Positions 7,625 through 16,493 of a DNA stretch of 64,000 nt are shown in pieces (positions within the stretch are counted from its first letter, which is position 1; the number at the start of each line of letters is the position of its first letter). A program made the position numbers and the translations under genes. Source of the stretch: Paenibacillus_F chitinolyticus_A (lineage in GTDB: Bacteria; Bacillota; Bacilli; Paenibacillales; NBRC-103111). Under the pieces are notes generated by a model, which was not told the DNA's origin, ran no database searches, and worked only from the letters and a program-made list of their open reading frames with translations. Where the stretch lies: contig NZ_CP173427.1 of assembly GCF_045038035.1 (NCBI RefSeq), forward strand, positions 2,480,001-2,544,000, written 5' to 3'.

Positions 7625-7896
7625 CGCAGCGGAATGCCAAAGACGTACGTGCAACACCTGATGAAAAGGAACGCGGCGGAGCTGATCGGCCTGCTCGAAC
7701 AGGCGGGCGGCTGTATGTAGGCGGAGACGGAAGCCGGATGGCGCCGGACGTGGAAGAGGAAAACCGGCAGGCTTGCGCGAATATCCGTCAAGTAAGCCCG
7801 GAAGTGGCCGGATGGTTTGCAGACGGACGCTACGCCAAAGATGTCTGGGCGGGGATTTACAGCGTAGAAGCGCAGCCTCAATTCGCCGTCATGTAA
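7625..7896 (+). pseudogene. Remnant of a CYP102 (P450 BM3-type) reductase C-terminus
   Basis: Two frames together give the last roughly 80 residues of a self-sufficient P450/NADPH reductase. The first frame, from about 7628, reads SGMPKTYVQHLMKRN and hits TAG at 7718. The next frame continues from about 7699 with LYVGGDGSRMAPDVEE, then NIRQVSPEV and finally GRYAKDVWAG. PKTYVQH, GDGSxMAP and GRYAKDVWAG are signatures of the NADPH-binding end of CYP102 enzymes. The two parts are joined by a frameshift near 7699-7718, and everything upstream (heme domain, FMN domain, most of the FAD domain) is absent. It is a decayed fragment, recognised from remembered family sequences; an alignment would settle the boundaries. 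Confidence 0.75.
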
Positions 7897-7943
7897 GCCG
7901 CCGGACGATCATTGGTTATTTTACGGAAGGGAAGGCGATTTTT

Positions 7944-8327
7944 ATGAAAATCGAGCATGCGGCTTTATGGACGGCCGATCTGGAGCGGATGAAATCCTTT
8001 TATGAAACTTATTTCGGCGCAGCGGCGGGAGATAAGTACACGAATGCCAAGAAGCAGTTTCACTCGTACTTTTTGCAGTTCGAAGGCGGCGCAAGGCTGG
8101 AGCTGATGACCAAACCGGCGTGTTTCGGGAGAGATGAGGGGCGGGTTTACCTGGGCTATGCCCATATCGCCTTCTCGGTCGGAAGCGAAGCCAAGGTCGT
8201 GGAGCTGACGGAACGGCTAAGACGTGACGGATATACGGTCGAGGGCGAGCCCCGAGTAACCGGCGACGGCTATTTTGAAAGTGTTGTCCTGGACCCGGAA
8301 GGAAACAGCATAGAAATCACGGTGTGA
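7944..8327 (+). CDS. Glyoxalase/VOC-superfamily protein
   Basis: 128 residues starting MKIEHAALWTADLERMKSFYETYFG, with GGAAGG upstream of the ATG. The open frame extends further upstream through the P450 remnant but without a ribosome site. The N-terminal His5 in EHAALW and a Glu near the end (GNSIEITV) are typical VOC metal-ligand positions. The central part (FEGGARLELMTKP, YAHIAFSVGS) is close to the lactoylglutathione-lyase-like/bleomycin-resistance group. The substrate is unknown. It sits directly after the decayed CYP102 fragment, so it may have lost an old operon partner. Confidence 0.85.
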   Translation: MKIEHAALWTADLERMKSFYETYFGAAAGDKYTNAKKQFHSYFLQFEGGARLELMTKPACFGRDEGRVYLGYAHIAFSVGSEAKVVELTERLRRDGYTVEGEPRVTGDGYFESVVLDPEGNSIEITV

Positions 8328-8452
8328 AACCAACGGACCCCTGGAGTCAAAAAGTACCCGAATGTATGCGAGCGAGGGTTGAAAAATTTTAAGGCCCGCC
8401 CGAACAAAAAAATCCATACGGACGGACGCCGGCAGCTATCCGTTGCGGTTTT

Positions 8453-8487
8453 AAAGACACAACACGTTTACGTGCTGTGTCTTTTTA
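8453..8487 (+). terminator. Terminator after the glyoxalase gene
   Basis: AAAGACACA and TGTGTCTTT enclose a CACG/CGTG stem, followed by TTTTTATTT. The A-run on the other side means it could also act on the minus strand. The stretch 8488-8786 holds no ORF I believe; it ends in an AT-rich segment (8665-8720) that probably carries the promoter of the UvrA-like gene. Confidence 0.8.
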
Positions 8488-8786
8488 TTTCCGTCCATTC
8501 GTTTAATGGGAAAAAGTCTTCGGCACCGGGCACGCCGTTTTCCTGACCGGAGAGCATCTGTTCCGTGGAACGGGGACTTTTTTTGCCGGGCGGTTGTTGT
8601 TTCAATTCGTTTAGAACCTTGAAGTGCATGGCTATACATTTTGCAAACAAGTGCCTGATAAACCAAGAAAAAAATACTTAAACCTTCTCATTTGCATGAA
8701 TGTTATAGAATAAGGTTGTGTGACTGGAATCAGGAAATAATGCGCTAATAAGGAAGAAAAATCAAAAACGAACGGAGGATTTACTT

Positions 8787-11300
8787 GTGAGCAGCGAGAT
8801 CGTGATCCGGGGAGCCCGGGAAAACAATTTGAGGAACGTGACGCTTCGCATTCCGAAATACAAACTGGTTGTGCTGACGGGACCTTCCGGCTCCGGTAAA
8901 TCGACGCTGGCCATGGATACGCTCCAGCGCGAGTGCCAAAGGCAGTATATGGAGTCGATGGGCATGACCTCGGACACTATTGCCAAACCGAAGGTAGACG
9001 CGATTATCGGGTTATCCCCGTCCATCAGCGTAGGGCAGCATGTCACGAACCGCAATCCGAGATCGACGGTCGGTACGATCACGGATATTCACACGTACCT
9101 GCGCGTCATTTACGAGAAACTGGGCGAGCGGCCCTGCCCGGACTGCGGAAAGCGCTTCGTACCGGGGCCTGACGGAGAAGCGGCCGGACAGGGAGACGGG
9201 GAAGACGGAGAGGACATGCAGCCGGCCGTGAAGTGTCCGCATTGCGGCGCCGGAATGGAACGTCTTACGCGCCGGTATTTCTCCTACAACACGCCGGAAG
9301 GCGCCTGCGGGGAATGCGGCGGGCTCGGTCATACGGTTACCCTGAACACGGATGCCGTTTTTGATGAGGAGAAAAGTTTGCGGAACGGCTGTGTAACGGT
9401 CTGGTATGACATGATCGCGAAATACAATCTGTCGATTCTCAAAGCGGCGGGGGAACATTACGGCTTCACCTTCGATGCCGATGTGCCTCTTAAAGATTAC
9501 GGGGCCGTCCAGCGCGACCTGCTTTACTATGGTGTCGAGAGCGAGGCGTTCTCCGCGCATTTTCCGGACGCAAAGCCGCCCAAATCGGTCGGCGGCGGGA
9601 AGTTCGAAGGTGTCGTGACTGGCATCCGGAGACGCTACAAGGAGAAAGGCGGCGAATCGGGCGAGTCGGCGCTGTTCCTTGAAGAGACGTGCGCCGCCTG
9701 TTACGGCGCCCGGTTGAAGGAGAGCGTCCGGCAGGTAACGGTCGGCGGCGCTTCCATCTGCGATATTTCCGGCTGGGCGCTCCAGGATGCGCTAGGCTGG
9801 CTGCAGCGGCTGAGGGGAGAGCTGCAGCCCGAGGCCAGGGAGATGGTCGGGTCGCTCCTGCACGATCTGACCGTCCGGACGGAGCGGATCGTGGCTGTCG
9901 GCCTGGGCTATCTGTCCTTGAGCCGACAAACGGTATCGCTCTCCGGCGGAGAGGCGCAGCGTCTCCGGCTCGCCTCCATCCTCGGCTCGGGACTGACCGG
10001 CGTGCTGTACATCCTCGACGAGCCGACGGCCGGACTGCATCCGCGGGATACCGCCGGGTTGATCGGCGTGTTGAAGCAGCTGAGGGACCTCGGCAACACG
10101 GTACTCGTCATCGAACACGACGTCGAAATGATGCAGGCCGCGGATCATGTGATCGACATGGGTCCCGGCGCGGGAAGTTTCGGGGGCCGTGTCGTCGGAG
10201 AAGGGACGCTCGCGGAGCTTATATACACTCCGGATTCCGTCACGGGAGCGTTCCTGCGAGAGTCTTCCGGCATGACCGCGTCCCGGTCCCGGCAGAGAAG
10301 GCCCGGCAACGGCCGGTTTCTGAACGTTCACGATGCCTATGAACGGAATCTGAAGCATATCGACGTCTCCTTTCCTCTAGGCTGCCTGACCGCCGTCACC
10401 GGCGTCTCGGGTTCAGGAAAGTCGACCCTGCTTTTCGATCTGGTGGCCGCGGGCGGACGCGACCAGCAGCAGCGCCGCGGCTGCCGGAGCATCACCGGTT
10501 TCGACGGCATCGGCGGGATCGTGACGGTCGACCAGTCGCCGATCGGCCGGATGAGCCGGTCTAACGTCGCGACCTACACCGATGTATTCACGGCGATGCG
10601 GAGTCTGTATGCCGGCTTGCCCGAAGCGAAGCGGGCGGGGCTTAACGCCAAGCATTTCTCGTTCAACACGCCGGGCGGCCGCTGCGAGCACTGTCAAGGA
10701 CTCGGTGTTGTGCCGATGGACATGTTCTTCCTGCCCGGTCTTGAAGTCCGTTGTCCGGTCTGCCGGGGGAAGCGGTTCAAGGAAGAAGTGCTGCGGGTCA
10801 CCTGCAACGGGTACTCCATTTCGGATCTGCTGAACATGACAGTCCAGGAAAGCATGCCTCTGCTGCAGGGCAGAATCAAGATGGACGGGCAAATCGCTCT
10901 TCTGACCGAAGTGGGATTAGGTTATCTGCACTGGGGGCAGTCGGTCCGGACCCTGTCGGGAGGAGAAGGGCAGCGGATCCGGCTTGCCAAGGAGTTGGGC
11001 GGCAAAACGAAGCAGCACACGCTGTATCTGCTGGATGAGCCGTCGACGGGCCTGCATCCGCGGGATACCCGGCAGCTGCTCGTGCTGCTGAACAAGCTGG
11101 TCGACGCGGGAAACACGGTCATCGTCGTGGAGCATAATCTCGACATGATCCGCGAGTGCGATTGGGTCGTCGATCTCGGGCCCGAAGCGGGAGACAAGGG
11201 CGGGGAAGTGGTGGCCGCGGGCACGCCGGAGGCGGTCGCGGCAGCCGCAGCTTCCCATACCGGACGCTTCTTGAAAAAAGCGCTGGTCGCGGCCTACTAA
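8787..11300 (+). CDS. UvrA-like ABC protein (UvrA2/drug-resistance type)
   Basis: 837 residues from a GTG start, seven bases after GGAGGA. Two ABC ATPase halves are present. Half one has Walker A GPSGSGKST at 32-40 and later LSGGEAQRLRLA and LYILDEPTAGLHPRD. Half two has Walker A GVSGSGKST near 537 and later LSGGEGQRIRLA and LYLLDEPSTGLHPRD. Three zinc-finger-like motifs occur: CPDCG...CPHCG, CGECGGLG and CEHCQGLG...CPVCRG. Canonical UvrA is about 940-960 residues, so this is a shorter paralogue. Such proteins are linked to tolerance of DNA-binding drugs in some actinomycetes and to auxiliary repair. No UvrB or UvrC gene is adjacent. It appears to be a single-gene unit bounded by terminators. 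Confidence 0.88.
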   Translation: MSSEIVIRGARENNLRNVTLRIPKYKLVVLTGPSGSGKSTLAMDTLQRECQRQYMESMGMTSDTIAKPKVDAIIGLSPSISVGQHVTNRNPRSTVGTITDIHTYLRVIYEKLGERPCPDCGKRFVPGPDGEAAGQGDGEDGEDMQPAVKCPHCGAGMERLTRRYFSYNTPEGACGECGGLGHTVTLNTDAVFDEEKSLRNGCVTVWYDMIAKYNLSILKAAGEHYGFTFDADVPLKDYGAVQRDLLYYGVESEAFSAHFPDAKPPKSVGGGKFEGVVTGIRRRYKEKGGESGESALFLEETCAACYGARLKESVRQVTVGGASICDISGWALQDALGWLQRLRGELQPEAREMVGSLLHDLTVRTERIVAVGLGYLSLSRQTVSLSGGEAQRLRLASILGSGLTGVLYILDEPTAGLHPRDTAGLIGVLKQLRDLGNTVLVIEHDVEMMQAADHVIDMGPGAGSFGGRVVGEGTLAELIYTPDSVTGAFLRESSGMTASRSRQRRPGNGRFLNVHDAYERNLKHIDVSFPLGCLTAVTGVSGSGKSTLLFDLVAAGGRDQQQRRGCRSITGFDGIGGIVTVDQSPIGRMSRSNVATYTDVFTAMRSLYAGLPEAKRAGLNAKHFSFNTPGGRCEHCQGLGVVPMDMFFLPGLEVRCPVCRGKRFKEEVLRVTCNGYSISDLLNMTVQESMPLLQGRIKMDGQIALLTEVGLGYLHWGQSVRTLSGGEGQRIRLAKELGGKTKQHTLYLLDEPSTGLHPRDTRQLLVLLNKLVDAGNTVIVVEHNLDMIRECDWVVDLGPEAGDKGGEVVAAGTPEAVAAAAASHTGRFLKKALVAAY

Positions 11301-11303
11301 AAG

Positions 11304-11348
11304 AAGCCCCTGGCGGGGCCGGGATTCCAGCCGCGAACAGGGGCTTTT
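11304..11348 (+). terminator. Terminator after the UvrA-like gene
   Basis: AAGCCCCTG (11304-11312) pairs with CAGGGGCTT (11338-11346), then T's. It starts four bases after the stop codon. The remaining intergenic DNA to 11586 shows no supported gene. Confidence 0.8.
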
Positions 11349-11586
11349 CCGGTGCCGGTTTACTGCGGCCCAGGTGGAAGCAGCACGAGTGGCTGACCGC
11401 CTGCAAGTCCCCGTTGGGTCGGCCGACCACCGCACAGCGTCGCAACGCGCGCCTGGATTCGCCGGTTCGTCATGTGTGACCCTACTGCGCCGTGCGCCGT
11501 ACATCTGCCCTCTGAATCGTGCCCGCTGAGCCTCTAAGGCACAACTAGCCGCTCGGGACGAAAAAACGACTATAACCAAATCCGCC

Positions 11587-11618
11587 TTAACCGCCGGTCT
11601 ATTTTTCCATTATAATGG
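11587..11618 (+). promoter_or_regulatory. Sigma-A-type promoter for the double-GNAT gene
   Basis: TTAACC (-35, four of six) and TATAAT (-10, perfect) are 18 bases apart. The -10 lies inside the 12-bp palindrome CCATTATAATGG (11607-11618). The start codon is about 50 bases downstream. Confidence 0.55.
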
Positions 11619-11669
11619 ATAGGACTGTGAGCCTTCACGGCTCTTACTACATGAATAAGGGGAATTTGA

Positions 11670-12557
11670 ATGCCGGATACCGGGATTGTTTTGTCTGTAA
11701 ATCGTTTGACCCACGATCAATTGGCACAAGTGAAAGAACTGGAAAAGCGCTGTAACGAATACGATTCCATTACATTAAAACTGAACTGGGATATGCTCGA
11801 GAACCGGAAAGCGGAAGAATACAGCGACTGGCTTTATGTCGAGGACGGGAAAGCAGTCGGTTTTCTGGCGCTGTTTGCTTTTAAAAGCAGCGAAGCGGAA
11901 ATCAGCGGCATGGTGGACCCGGAGTACCGCCGCCGGGGAATTTTTCGGAAGCTGTTCGAAGCGGCCGCCGAGGAATGCCGGAAACGCGGAATACCCGAAC
12001 AACTGCTTATTGTGCAGCGGGGGTCGGAGTCGGGACGCTCTTTCGCCGGATATACCGGAGCCGCTTATGAATTTTCCGAGTATTGGATGGAGCTGCCCTC
12101 GGGTTATGACCGGGATGTGCTGAGTTCCGTCATTTCCGCCGGTCAAATCCAGCTTCGTCCCGCGGAGCAAGCGGATATGGAAGTAGCGATCCGGCTGGAC
12201 GTTGCCGGGTTCGGCGTCACGGAATCGGATGCCAGGGGATTCAACGAACAGAAATTGGCCGCGGCCGGAGAAAGCTTCTGGATTGCCGAGCTTGAGGGGA
12301 CTCCTATCGGGAAAATCAACATTCAGCTGTACGACGGCGGGTTTATTTCCGGATTTTGCGTGCTCCCGGAATACCGCGGGCAAGGTCACGGCAGAGTGAT
12401 TCTGGGCAAAGCGATTTCCATAGCGGAGTCGAAACAGCTTCAGGGCAAGCTGGCTCTGGAGGTGGCGGCGAACAATGACCGCGCCCTGGGTTTGTACAAA
12501 TCGGTGGGCTTCGTCGAGCGCAGCGTAAACGATTACTACCGCGTCACCGTGGGATAA
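11670..12557 (+). CDS. Acetyltransferase with two GNAT domains
   Basis: 295 residues with two N-acetyltransferase (GNAT) folds in tandem. Residues about 30-140 contain a recognisable acetyl-CoA loop (MVDPEYRRRGIFRKLFEAA). Residues about 155-293 contain a second (CVLPEYRGQGHGRVILGKAI) with the typical C-terminal ANNDRALGLYKSVGF. Both loops follow the R/Q-x-x-G-x-G/A pattern, so both may bind acetyl-CoA. AAGGGG precedes the ATG. The substrate, whether small amine, antibiotic or protein N-terminus, cannot be told. It is a single-gene unit with its own promoter and a strong terminator. Confidence 0.88.
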   Translation: MPDTGIVLSVNRLTHDQLAQVKELEKRCNEYDSITLKLNWDMLENRKAEEYSDWLYVEDGKAVGFLALFAFKSSEAEISGMVDPEYRRRGIFRKLFEAAAEECRKRGIPEQLLIVQRGSESGRSFAGYTGAAYEFSEYWMELPSGYDRDVLSSVISAGQIQLRPAEQADMEVAIRLDVAGFGVTESDARGFNEQKLAAAGESFWIAELEGTPIGKINIQLYDGGFISGFCVLPEYRGQGHGRVILGKAISIAESKQLQGKLALEVAANNDRALGLYKSVGFVERSVNDYYRVTVG

Positions 12558-12566
12558 CCGTTATGT

Positions 12567-12605
12567 AAAAAGGACATCAGGGCGGCTGCCCTGATGTCCT
12601 TTTTT
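12567..12605. terminator. Strong terminator after the double-GNAT gene
   Basis: A 17-bp perfect stem (AAAAAGGACATCAGGGC and its complement) with a four-base loop ends in six T. The A-run on the left would give a T-run on the minus strand as well, so it may also stop readthrough from the siderophore-binding gene. The stretch 12606-12809 shows no supported gene. Confidence 0.85.
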
Positions 12606-12809
12606 CTTGAAGACGCTTGATTATGTGCGGAACGGGAATCTGAGGACGCAGGACGTATAGGTCGCCTAAGAAGGGGGACGCACCTCGCAGGACGTCCTCT
12701 TCATCCGGCAAAAGAAAGGCCGCCGTCTGCAGCCGAACCGGAACCGACGCGGGCGGCGAAGGCAGGGCGAGCGTCAGTAGGCGGTATACGACTGGATGGA
12801 GTCCGATCG

Positions 12810-13739
12810 TTAAGGACGCAGCGCTTTCATGACGTCGTCGACGATTTTCTCGGCGGCGATGACGCCGTTATACAACCAACTGCTTGTTGAAGGAATCTCA
12901 TAGACGTGACCGTTTTTAACTGCCGGGATGTTTCTCCAGAGGTCTTCTTCCAGGTTTCCGGCCTGGCCTTTATCGTAATTGACGAGAAAAAGATAATCGG
13001 CGTCCAGTTCGGCCAGCTTCTCCAGCGAAACGGGAACCCAATTGGCCTTGGAGTCCGGCAAAGAATTCAGCAGGTTCGGTTTGTTCAAGCCCAAATCCCC
13101 GTACAAAATCGCTCCGCTTGAAACATTTCCGTTTACGACGTAGAAGGTTTTCTTGGTGAGCCACAGAACCGCTACTTTTTTGTCTCCGAGCGCTTTCCGC
13201 AAGCTTTCTTTCGACTCTTTTGCCTTCCGGTCGTAGACATCCAGCGCTTTTTTCGCTTCCTCCTTTTTATTTAACAATTCGGCCATTTTCGTTATTGTTT
13301 TTTTATAATCGTCGGCGTCTTCTTTAGAGAGGACAAAGGTCGGCGCTATTTTCGCATACTGCTCGTATTGACTCTCTTGAGCGGCGGCTTCCGGGCGGAG
13401 GATGATCAGGTCCGGGTTGAAGCTGAGAACGGTCTCCGGCGGCAAATTCGAAGGAATAGCGGGAATTCCCTCCAACTGTGAGCGCAAATATTCCTGTACG
13501 TTTCCGCCTTTCACGGACCATTGGGCCACGGGTTTAATACCGAGGGCAAGCAGAGGGTCTTCCAGGTAGGAGGCAATAATTTTTTTGGGCTCGGCAGGAA
13601 GGTTCACTTGATGACCCATCCCGTCCGTGACCGTTTGCCGCGGGGGCTGTGCGCTCTCTTTATTGCCGCAGCCTGCCGTCAAGGCGAATAGAAGCAGGAT
13701 AAAGATAGCGGGCACACCCGACTTTTTGAGATTAAACAC
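12810..13739 (-). CDS. Iron-siderophore ABC transporter binding lipoprotein
   Basis: 309 residues from a GTG start with GGAGG nine bases before it. The N-terminus is a lipoprotein signal with lipobox LTAGC, so the protein is anchored outside the membrane. The body has the FecB/BtuF-like fold markers: the early KKIIASYLED strand, the NPDLIIL motif near residue 110, a long linking helix, and IPAVKNGHVYEIP near the C-terminus. It would deliver ferric siderophore (or heme or cobalamin) to a membrane permease. No permease or ATPase lies next to it; the complete importer at 27473-31277 could serve it. A perfect Fur box lies 58 bases upstream of the start, so iron repression is expected. Confidence 0.88.
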   Translation of the reverse strand: MFNLKKSGVPAIFILLLFALTAGCGNKESAQPPRQTVTDGMGHQVNLPAEPKKIIASYLEDPLLALGIKPVAQWSVKGGNVQEYLRSQLEGIPAIPSNLPPETVLSFNPDLIILRPEAAAQESQYEQYAKIAPTFVLSKEDADDYKKTITKMAELLNKKEEAKKALDVYDRKAKESKESLRKALGDKKVAVLWLTKKTFYVVNGNVSSGAILYGDLGLNKPNLLNSLPDSKANWVPVSLEKLAELDADYLFLVNYDKGQAGNLEEDLWRNIPAVKNGHVYEIPSTSSWLYNGVIAAEKIVDDVMKALRP

Positions 13740-13797
13740 GATAGTATTCCTCCATATATGTAGGTTGTAAGGATAGCTTTTCCAAACAACATTATAT

Positions 13798-13812
13798 TGA
13801 TAATGATTATCA
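13798..13812. promoter_or_regulatory. Fur box (perfect 7-1-7)
   Basis: TGATAATGATTATCA is a perfect match to the Bacillus 7-1-7 Fur consensus TGATAATNATTATCA. It extends on the right as TTGTCAA. It lies upstream of the minus-strand siderophore-binding lipoprotein gene. Confidence 0.92.
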
Positions 13813-13906
13813 TTGTCAACAAAAGAGGAGACAGGCGTGCTTCGGCAGGATACAAAATCGGCCGGTTTCCTCCGGGTAAAAAAGCCGTTTCTTCGTCCGT
13901 TTTTTA

Positions 13907-13935
13907 TTGTCGTGTCCGTGAATGTAAGATATAAT
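13907..13935 (+). promoter_or_regulatory. Sigma-A promoter of acsA
   Basis: TTGTCG (-35, four of six) and TATAAT (-10, perfect) are separated by exactly 17 bases. The start codon is about 75 bases downstream. Confidence 0.7.
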
Positions 13936-14008
13936 CAATTCCGATGGAATTTATTAGGATAAATTACAAATTAAATTCGGGAAAGAGAATGGGAGGATGA
14001 GTGCTAGG

Positions 14009-15739
14009 ATGACGATGCAAACGGAAGAGCGGGAAATCATACCGGTTCTTACAACGGGCAATAATCTGGCCGATTACGAAGAGGCGTACGCCAATTTCGA
14101 CTGGGCGGATGTGGAGAAGGAATTTACGTGGTCCCGCACGGGAAAAGTCAATATCGCTTACGAGGCGCTCGACCGCCATGTGGAGGAAGGCCGGGGGGAC
14201 AAAACGGCGCTTATTTATACGGACGCGGCACGGAATGAATCGTATACGTTCGCACAAATGAAAACACTTTCAGACAAATTCGGTCATGCTCTGCGGTCTC
14301 TCGGCATCGGCAAAGGAGATCGCATTTTCGTGTTTATGCCGCGTTCTCCGGAGCTGTATACGGCTTATATCGGGGCTGTAAAAATCGGGGCGATCGTCGG
14401 CCCGCTGTTCGAAGCTTTTATGGAAGCGGCCGTGAAAGACCGGCTTCAGGATTCCGAAGCCGTGGCTATTGTCACGACACCTGCGCTTAAAGACCGCATT
14501 CCCGTGTCCGAGCTGCCCGCGCTGAAGCATGTCATCGTGGTCGGCGAGAACAGCGAGCCGGGCGACAGGGAAATTTCCTACGAAGATCTGATGGCAAAAG
14601 CGTCCGATCAGCTGGAAATCGAGTGGGTTGGACTGGAAGACGGCATGCAGCTGCATTACACGTCCGGCTCCACCGGCAAACCGAAAGGGGTTCTGCACGT
14701 CCATAACGCGATGATCCAGCATCTTCATACCGCCAAAACGGTCCTGGACCTCCAGCCGGACGATATTTACTGGTGCTGCGCCGATCCCGGCTGGGTAACG
14801 GGAACCGTCTACGGAATGTGGGCGCCCTGGCTGAACGGGACGACTTCGCTCGTACGCGGCGGCCGCTTCTCGTCGAACGACAGCTACCAGACGATCGAAA
14901 CCTACAAAGTCACGGTGTGGTACTGGGCTCCGACCGCTTTCCGGCTGCTGATGGCGGCGGGCGACGATCTCCTCAAGCAGTTCGATCTGTCCTCTCTGCG
15001 CCATATCCTGTCCGTGGGCGAGCCTCTTAATCCCGAAGTGGTGCGCTGGGGGATGAAAGTATTCGGCAAGCGCATTCACGATACGTGGTGGATGACGGAA
15101 ACCGGCGCGCAGGTCATCTGCAACTATCCGGCGATGCCGATTAAGCCCGGCTCCATGGGCAAGCCGATCCCGGGCGTGTACGCGGCCATCGTCGACGATC
15201 AGGGCAACGAGCTGCCGCCGAACCGGATGGGCAACCTTGCGGTACGGGCTCCATGGCCTTCCATGATGCGCCTCATCTGGAACAATCCCGCGAAATACGA
15301 CGAGTATTACCGTCTTAAGCCGTGGTATATTTCCGGAGACTCCGCTTACAAGGACGAGGAAGGATACTTCTGGTTCCAGGGCCGCGTCGACGATGTGATC
15401 AACACGTCCGGCGAACGTGTCGGGCCTTTCGAAGTCGAGAGCAAGCTGGTGGAACATCCGGCCGTTGCGGAAGCGGGTGTAATCGGCAAGCCGGACCCGG
15501 TGCGCGGCGAAATCATTAAAGCGTTTATCGCGCTGCGGGACGGCTACGAGCCTTCCGAGGAATTGATCAAAGAAATTCAGCAGTTTGTCAAAAAAGGGCT
15601 CGCGGCCCACGCGGCTCCCCGTGAAATCGAGTTCCGCGACAAGCTCCCGAAGACGCGCTCCGGCAAAATTATGCGCCGAGTTCTGAAGGCCTGGGAACTG
15701 GGGCTGCCTACCGGCGACCTGTCTACACTGGAAGATTAA
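14009..15739 (+). CDS. acsA: Acetyl-CoA synthetase
   Basis: This enzyme converts acetate, ATP and CoA to acetyl-CoA through acetyl-AMP. The frame opens at ATG 13997, but GGGAGG directly abuts that codon. ATG 14009 (MTMQTEERE) is better placed, so a 576-residue product is chosen, near the 572 of Bacillus subtilis AcsA. Visible motifs are the P-loop YTSGSTGKPKG from residue 217, WWMTETG, the hinge region GDSAYKDEEGYFWFQGRVDD, and TRSGKIMRR with catalytic Lys553. That lysine is the residue acetylated to switch off the enzyme in Bacillus and Salmonella. No acuABC genes are adjacent. The promoter is at 13907-13935, and the gene is divergent from the Fur-box lipoprotein. Confidence 0.95.
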   Translation: MTMQTEEREIIPVLTTGNNLADYEEAYANFDWADVEKEFTWSRTGKVNIAYEALDRHVEEGRGDKTALIYTDAARNESYTFAQMKTLSDKFGHALRSLGIGKGDRIFVFMPRSPELYTAYIGAVKIGAIVGPLFEAFMEAAVKDRLQDSEAVAIVTTPALKDRIPVSELPALKHVIVVGENSEPGDREISYEDLMAKASDQLEIEWVGLEDGMQLHYTSGSTGKPKGVLHVHNAMIQHLHTAKTVLDLQPDDIYWCCADPGWVTGTVYGMWAPWLNGTTSLVRGGRFSSNDSYQTIETYKVTVWYWAPTAFRLLMAAGDDLLKQFDLSSLRHILSVGEPLNPEVVRWGMKVFGKRIHDTWWMTETGAQVICNYPAMPIKPGSMGKPIPGVYAAIVDDQGNELPPNRMGNLAVRAPWPSMMRLIWNNPAKYDEYYRLKPWYISGDSAYKDEEGYFWFQGRVDDVINTSGERVGPFEVESKLVEHPAVAEAGVIGKPDPVRGEIIKAFIALRDGYEPSEELIKEIQQFVKKGLAAHAAPREIEFRDKLPKTRSGKIMRRVLKAWELGLPTGDLSTLED

Positions 15740-15842
15740 TTCATCATCTTCGTTTGCTTGCCGTTTCCGGAGCTTGCGAAGGACCGACTAAGCCCCGGTG
15801 CCGTTAGTTAAGCATCGGCCTTTTACGCAGCTCTCTGCACAC

Positions 15843-15860
15843 TGCTGCTTTAAAGCAGCA
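15843..15860. other. 18-bp perfect palindrome downstream of acsA
   Basis: TGCTGCTTTAAAGCAGCA equals its reverse complement. It lies six bases before the acsA terminator. It may be part of a double-hairpin 3' end that protects the mRNA, or a binding site. Confidence 0.45.
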
Positions 15861-15865
15861 CCCGG

Positions 15866-15898
15866 ATAACCGGCCTCTCGGGAGGCCGGTTATTTTTT
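15866..15898 (+). terminator. Terminator of acsA
   Basis: ATAACCGGCCT (15866-15876) pairs with AGGCCGGTTAT (15883-15893) and a T6 run follows. It is about 127 bases after the acsA stop codon. Confidence 0.88.
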
Positions 15899-16015
15899 GC
15901 GGGATTCCGGTGAGCTCGGATGCATTTTACGGACTTTCAGGACATATGTCCTTTTCTGTACTCCTTCGGCTGGGATTTAATAAGAAAGAAGTTCTAAGCG
16001 AAGGAGACGGCCGCA

Positions 16016-16441
16016 ATGAAAGGGATTTTATTTGCATTTTTAGGCGGGGCATGCATTACGCTGCAGGGCGTCGCCAACGCGCGCATCAGCCACGATATCG
16101 GTACGTGGCAGGCCGCCACGATAACCCAGCTGACGGGTTTTCTGATCGCGCTGGTTATCCTGCTTTTTGTGCGGGACGGCAGCCTGAGAAGTTTCAAAGG
16201 GATTAAGCCGCTCTATCTGATCGGAGGCGCACTGGGGGCGGTAATCATTTTCAGCGAGGTCACGGCCATTCAGAAAATCGGGGTTACGTTTACGATTGCC
16301 GCGCTGCTGATCGCTCAGCTCAGCCTTACATTTCTCGTCGATATCAACGGATGGTTCGGCGTCGCCAAACAAAAAATGAAGCTGCCGCAGTTCATCGGTA
16401 TCGGGTTAATGATCGCGGGTGTCGTGATCCTGAAACTGTGA
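16016..16441 (+). CDS. YdcZ-family (DUF606) membrane transporter, first copy
   Basis: 141 residues with four predicted membrane helices (about 1-20, 35-55, 68-88 and 95-115) and a short fifth at the C-terminus. It belongs to the small DMT-superfamily YdcZ/DUF606 group (GGACITLQGVANARI; FSEVTAIQKIGVTFTIAALLIAQL). Such four-helix proteins often occur in pairs and are thought to pair up as transporters. GAAGGAG precedes the ATG. The next two genes are a Crp/Fnr regulator and a second YdcZ protein in the same direction. The substrate is unknown. Confidence 0.85.
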   Translation: MKGILFAFLGGACITLQGVANARISHDIGTWQAATITQLTGFLIALVILLFVRDGSLRSFKGIKPLYLIGGALGAVIIFSEVTAIQKIGVTFTIAALLIAQLSLTFLVDINGWFGVAKQKMKLPQFIGIGLMIAGVVILKL

Positions 16442-16493
16442 TAGGATAAGGTTTCGAGGAAAGGATAAGGAAAAGGCTGGAGGTGGACCGGCA

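Noticed and set aside
8451..8666. 71-codon minus-strand ORF near the 8453 terminator
   Set aside because: It crosses the terminator, has no ribosome site and no family likeness.
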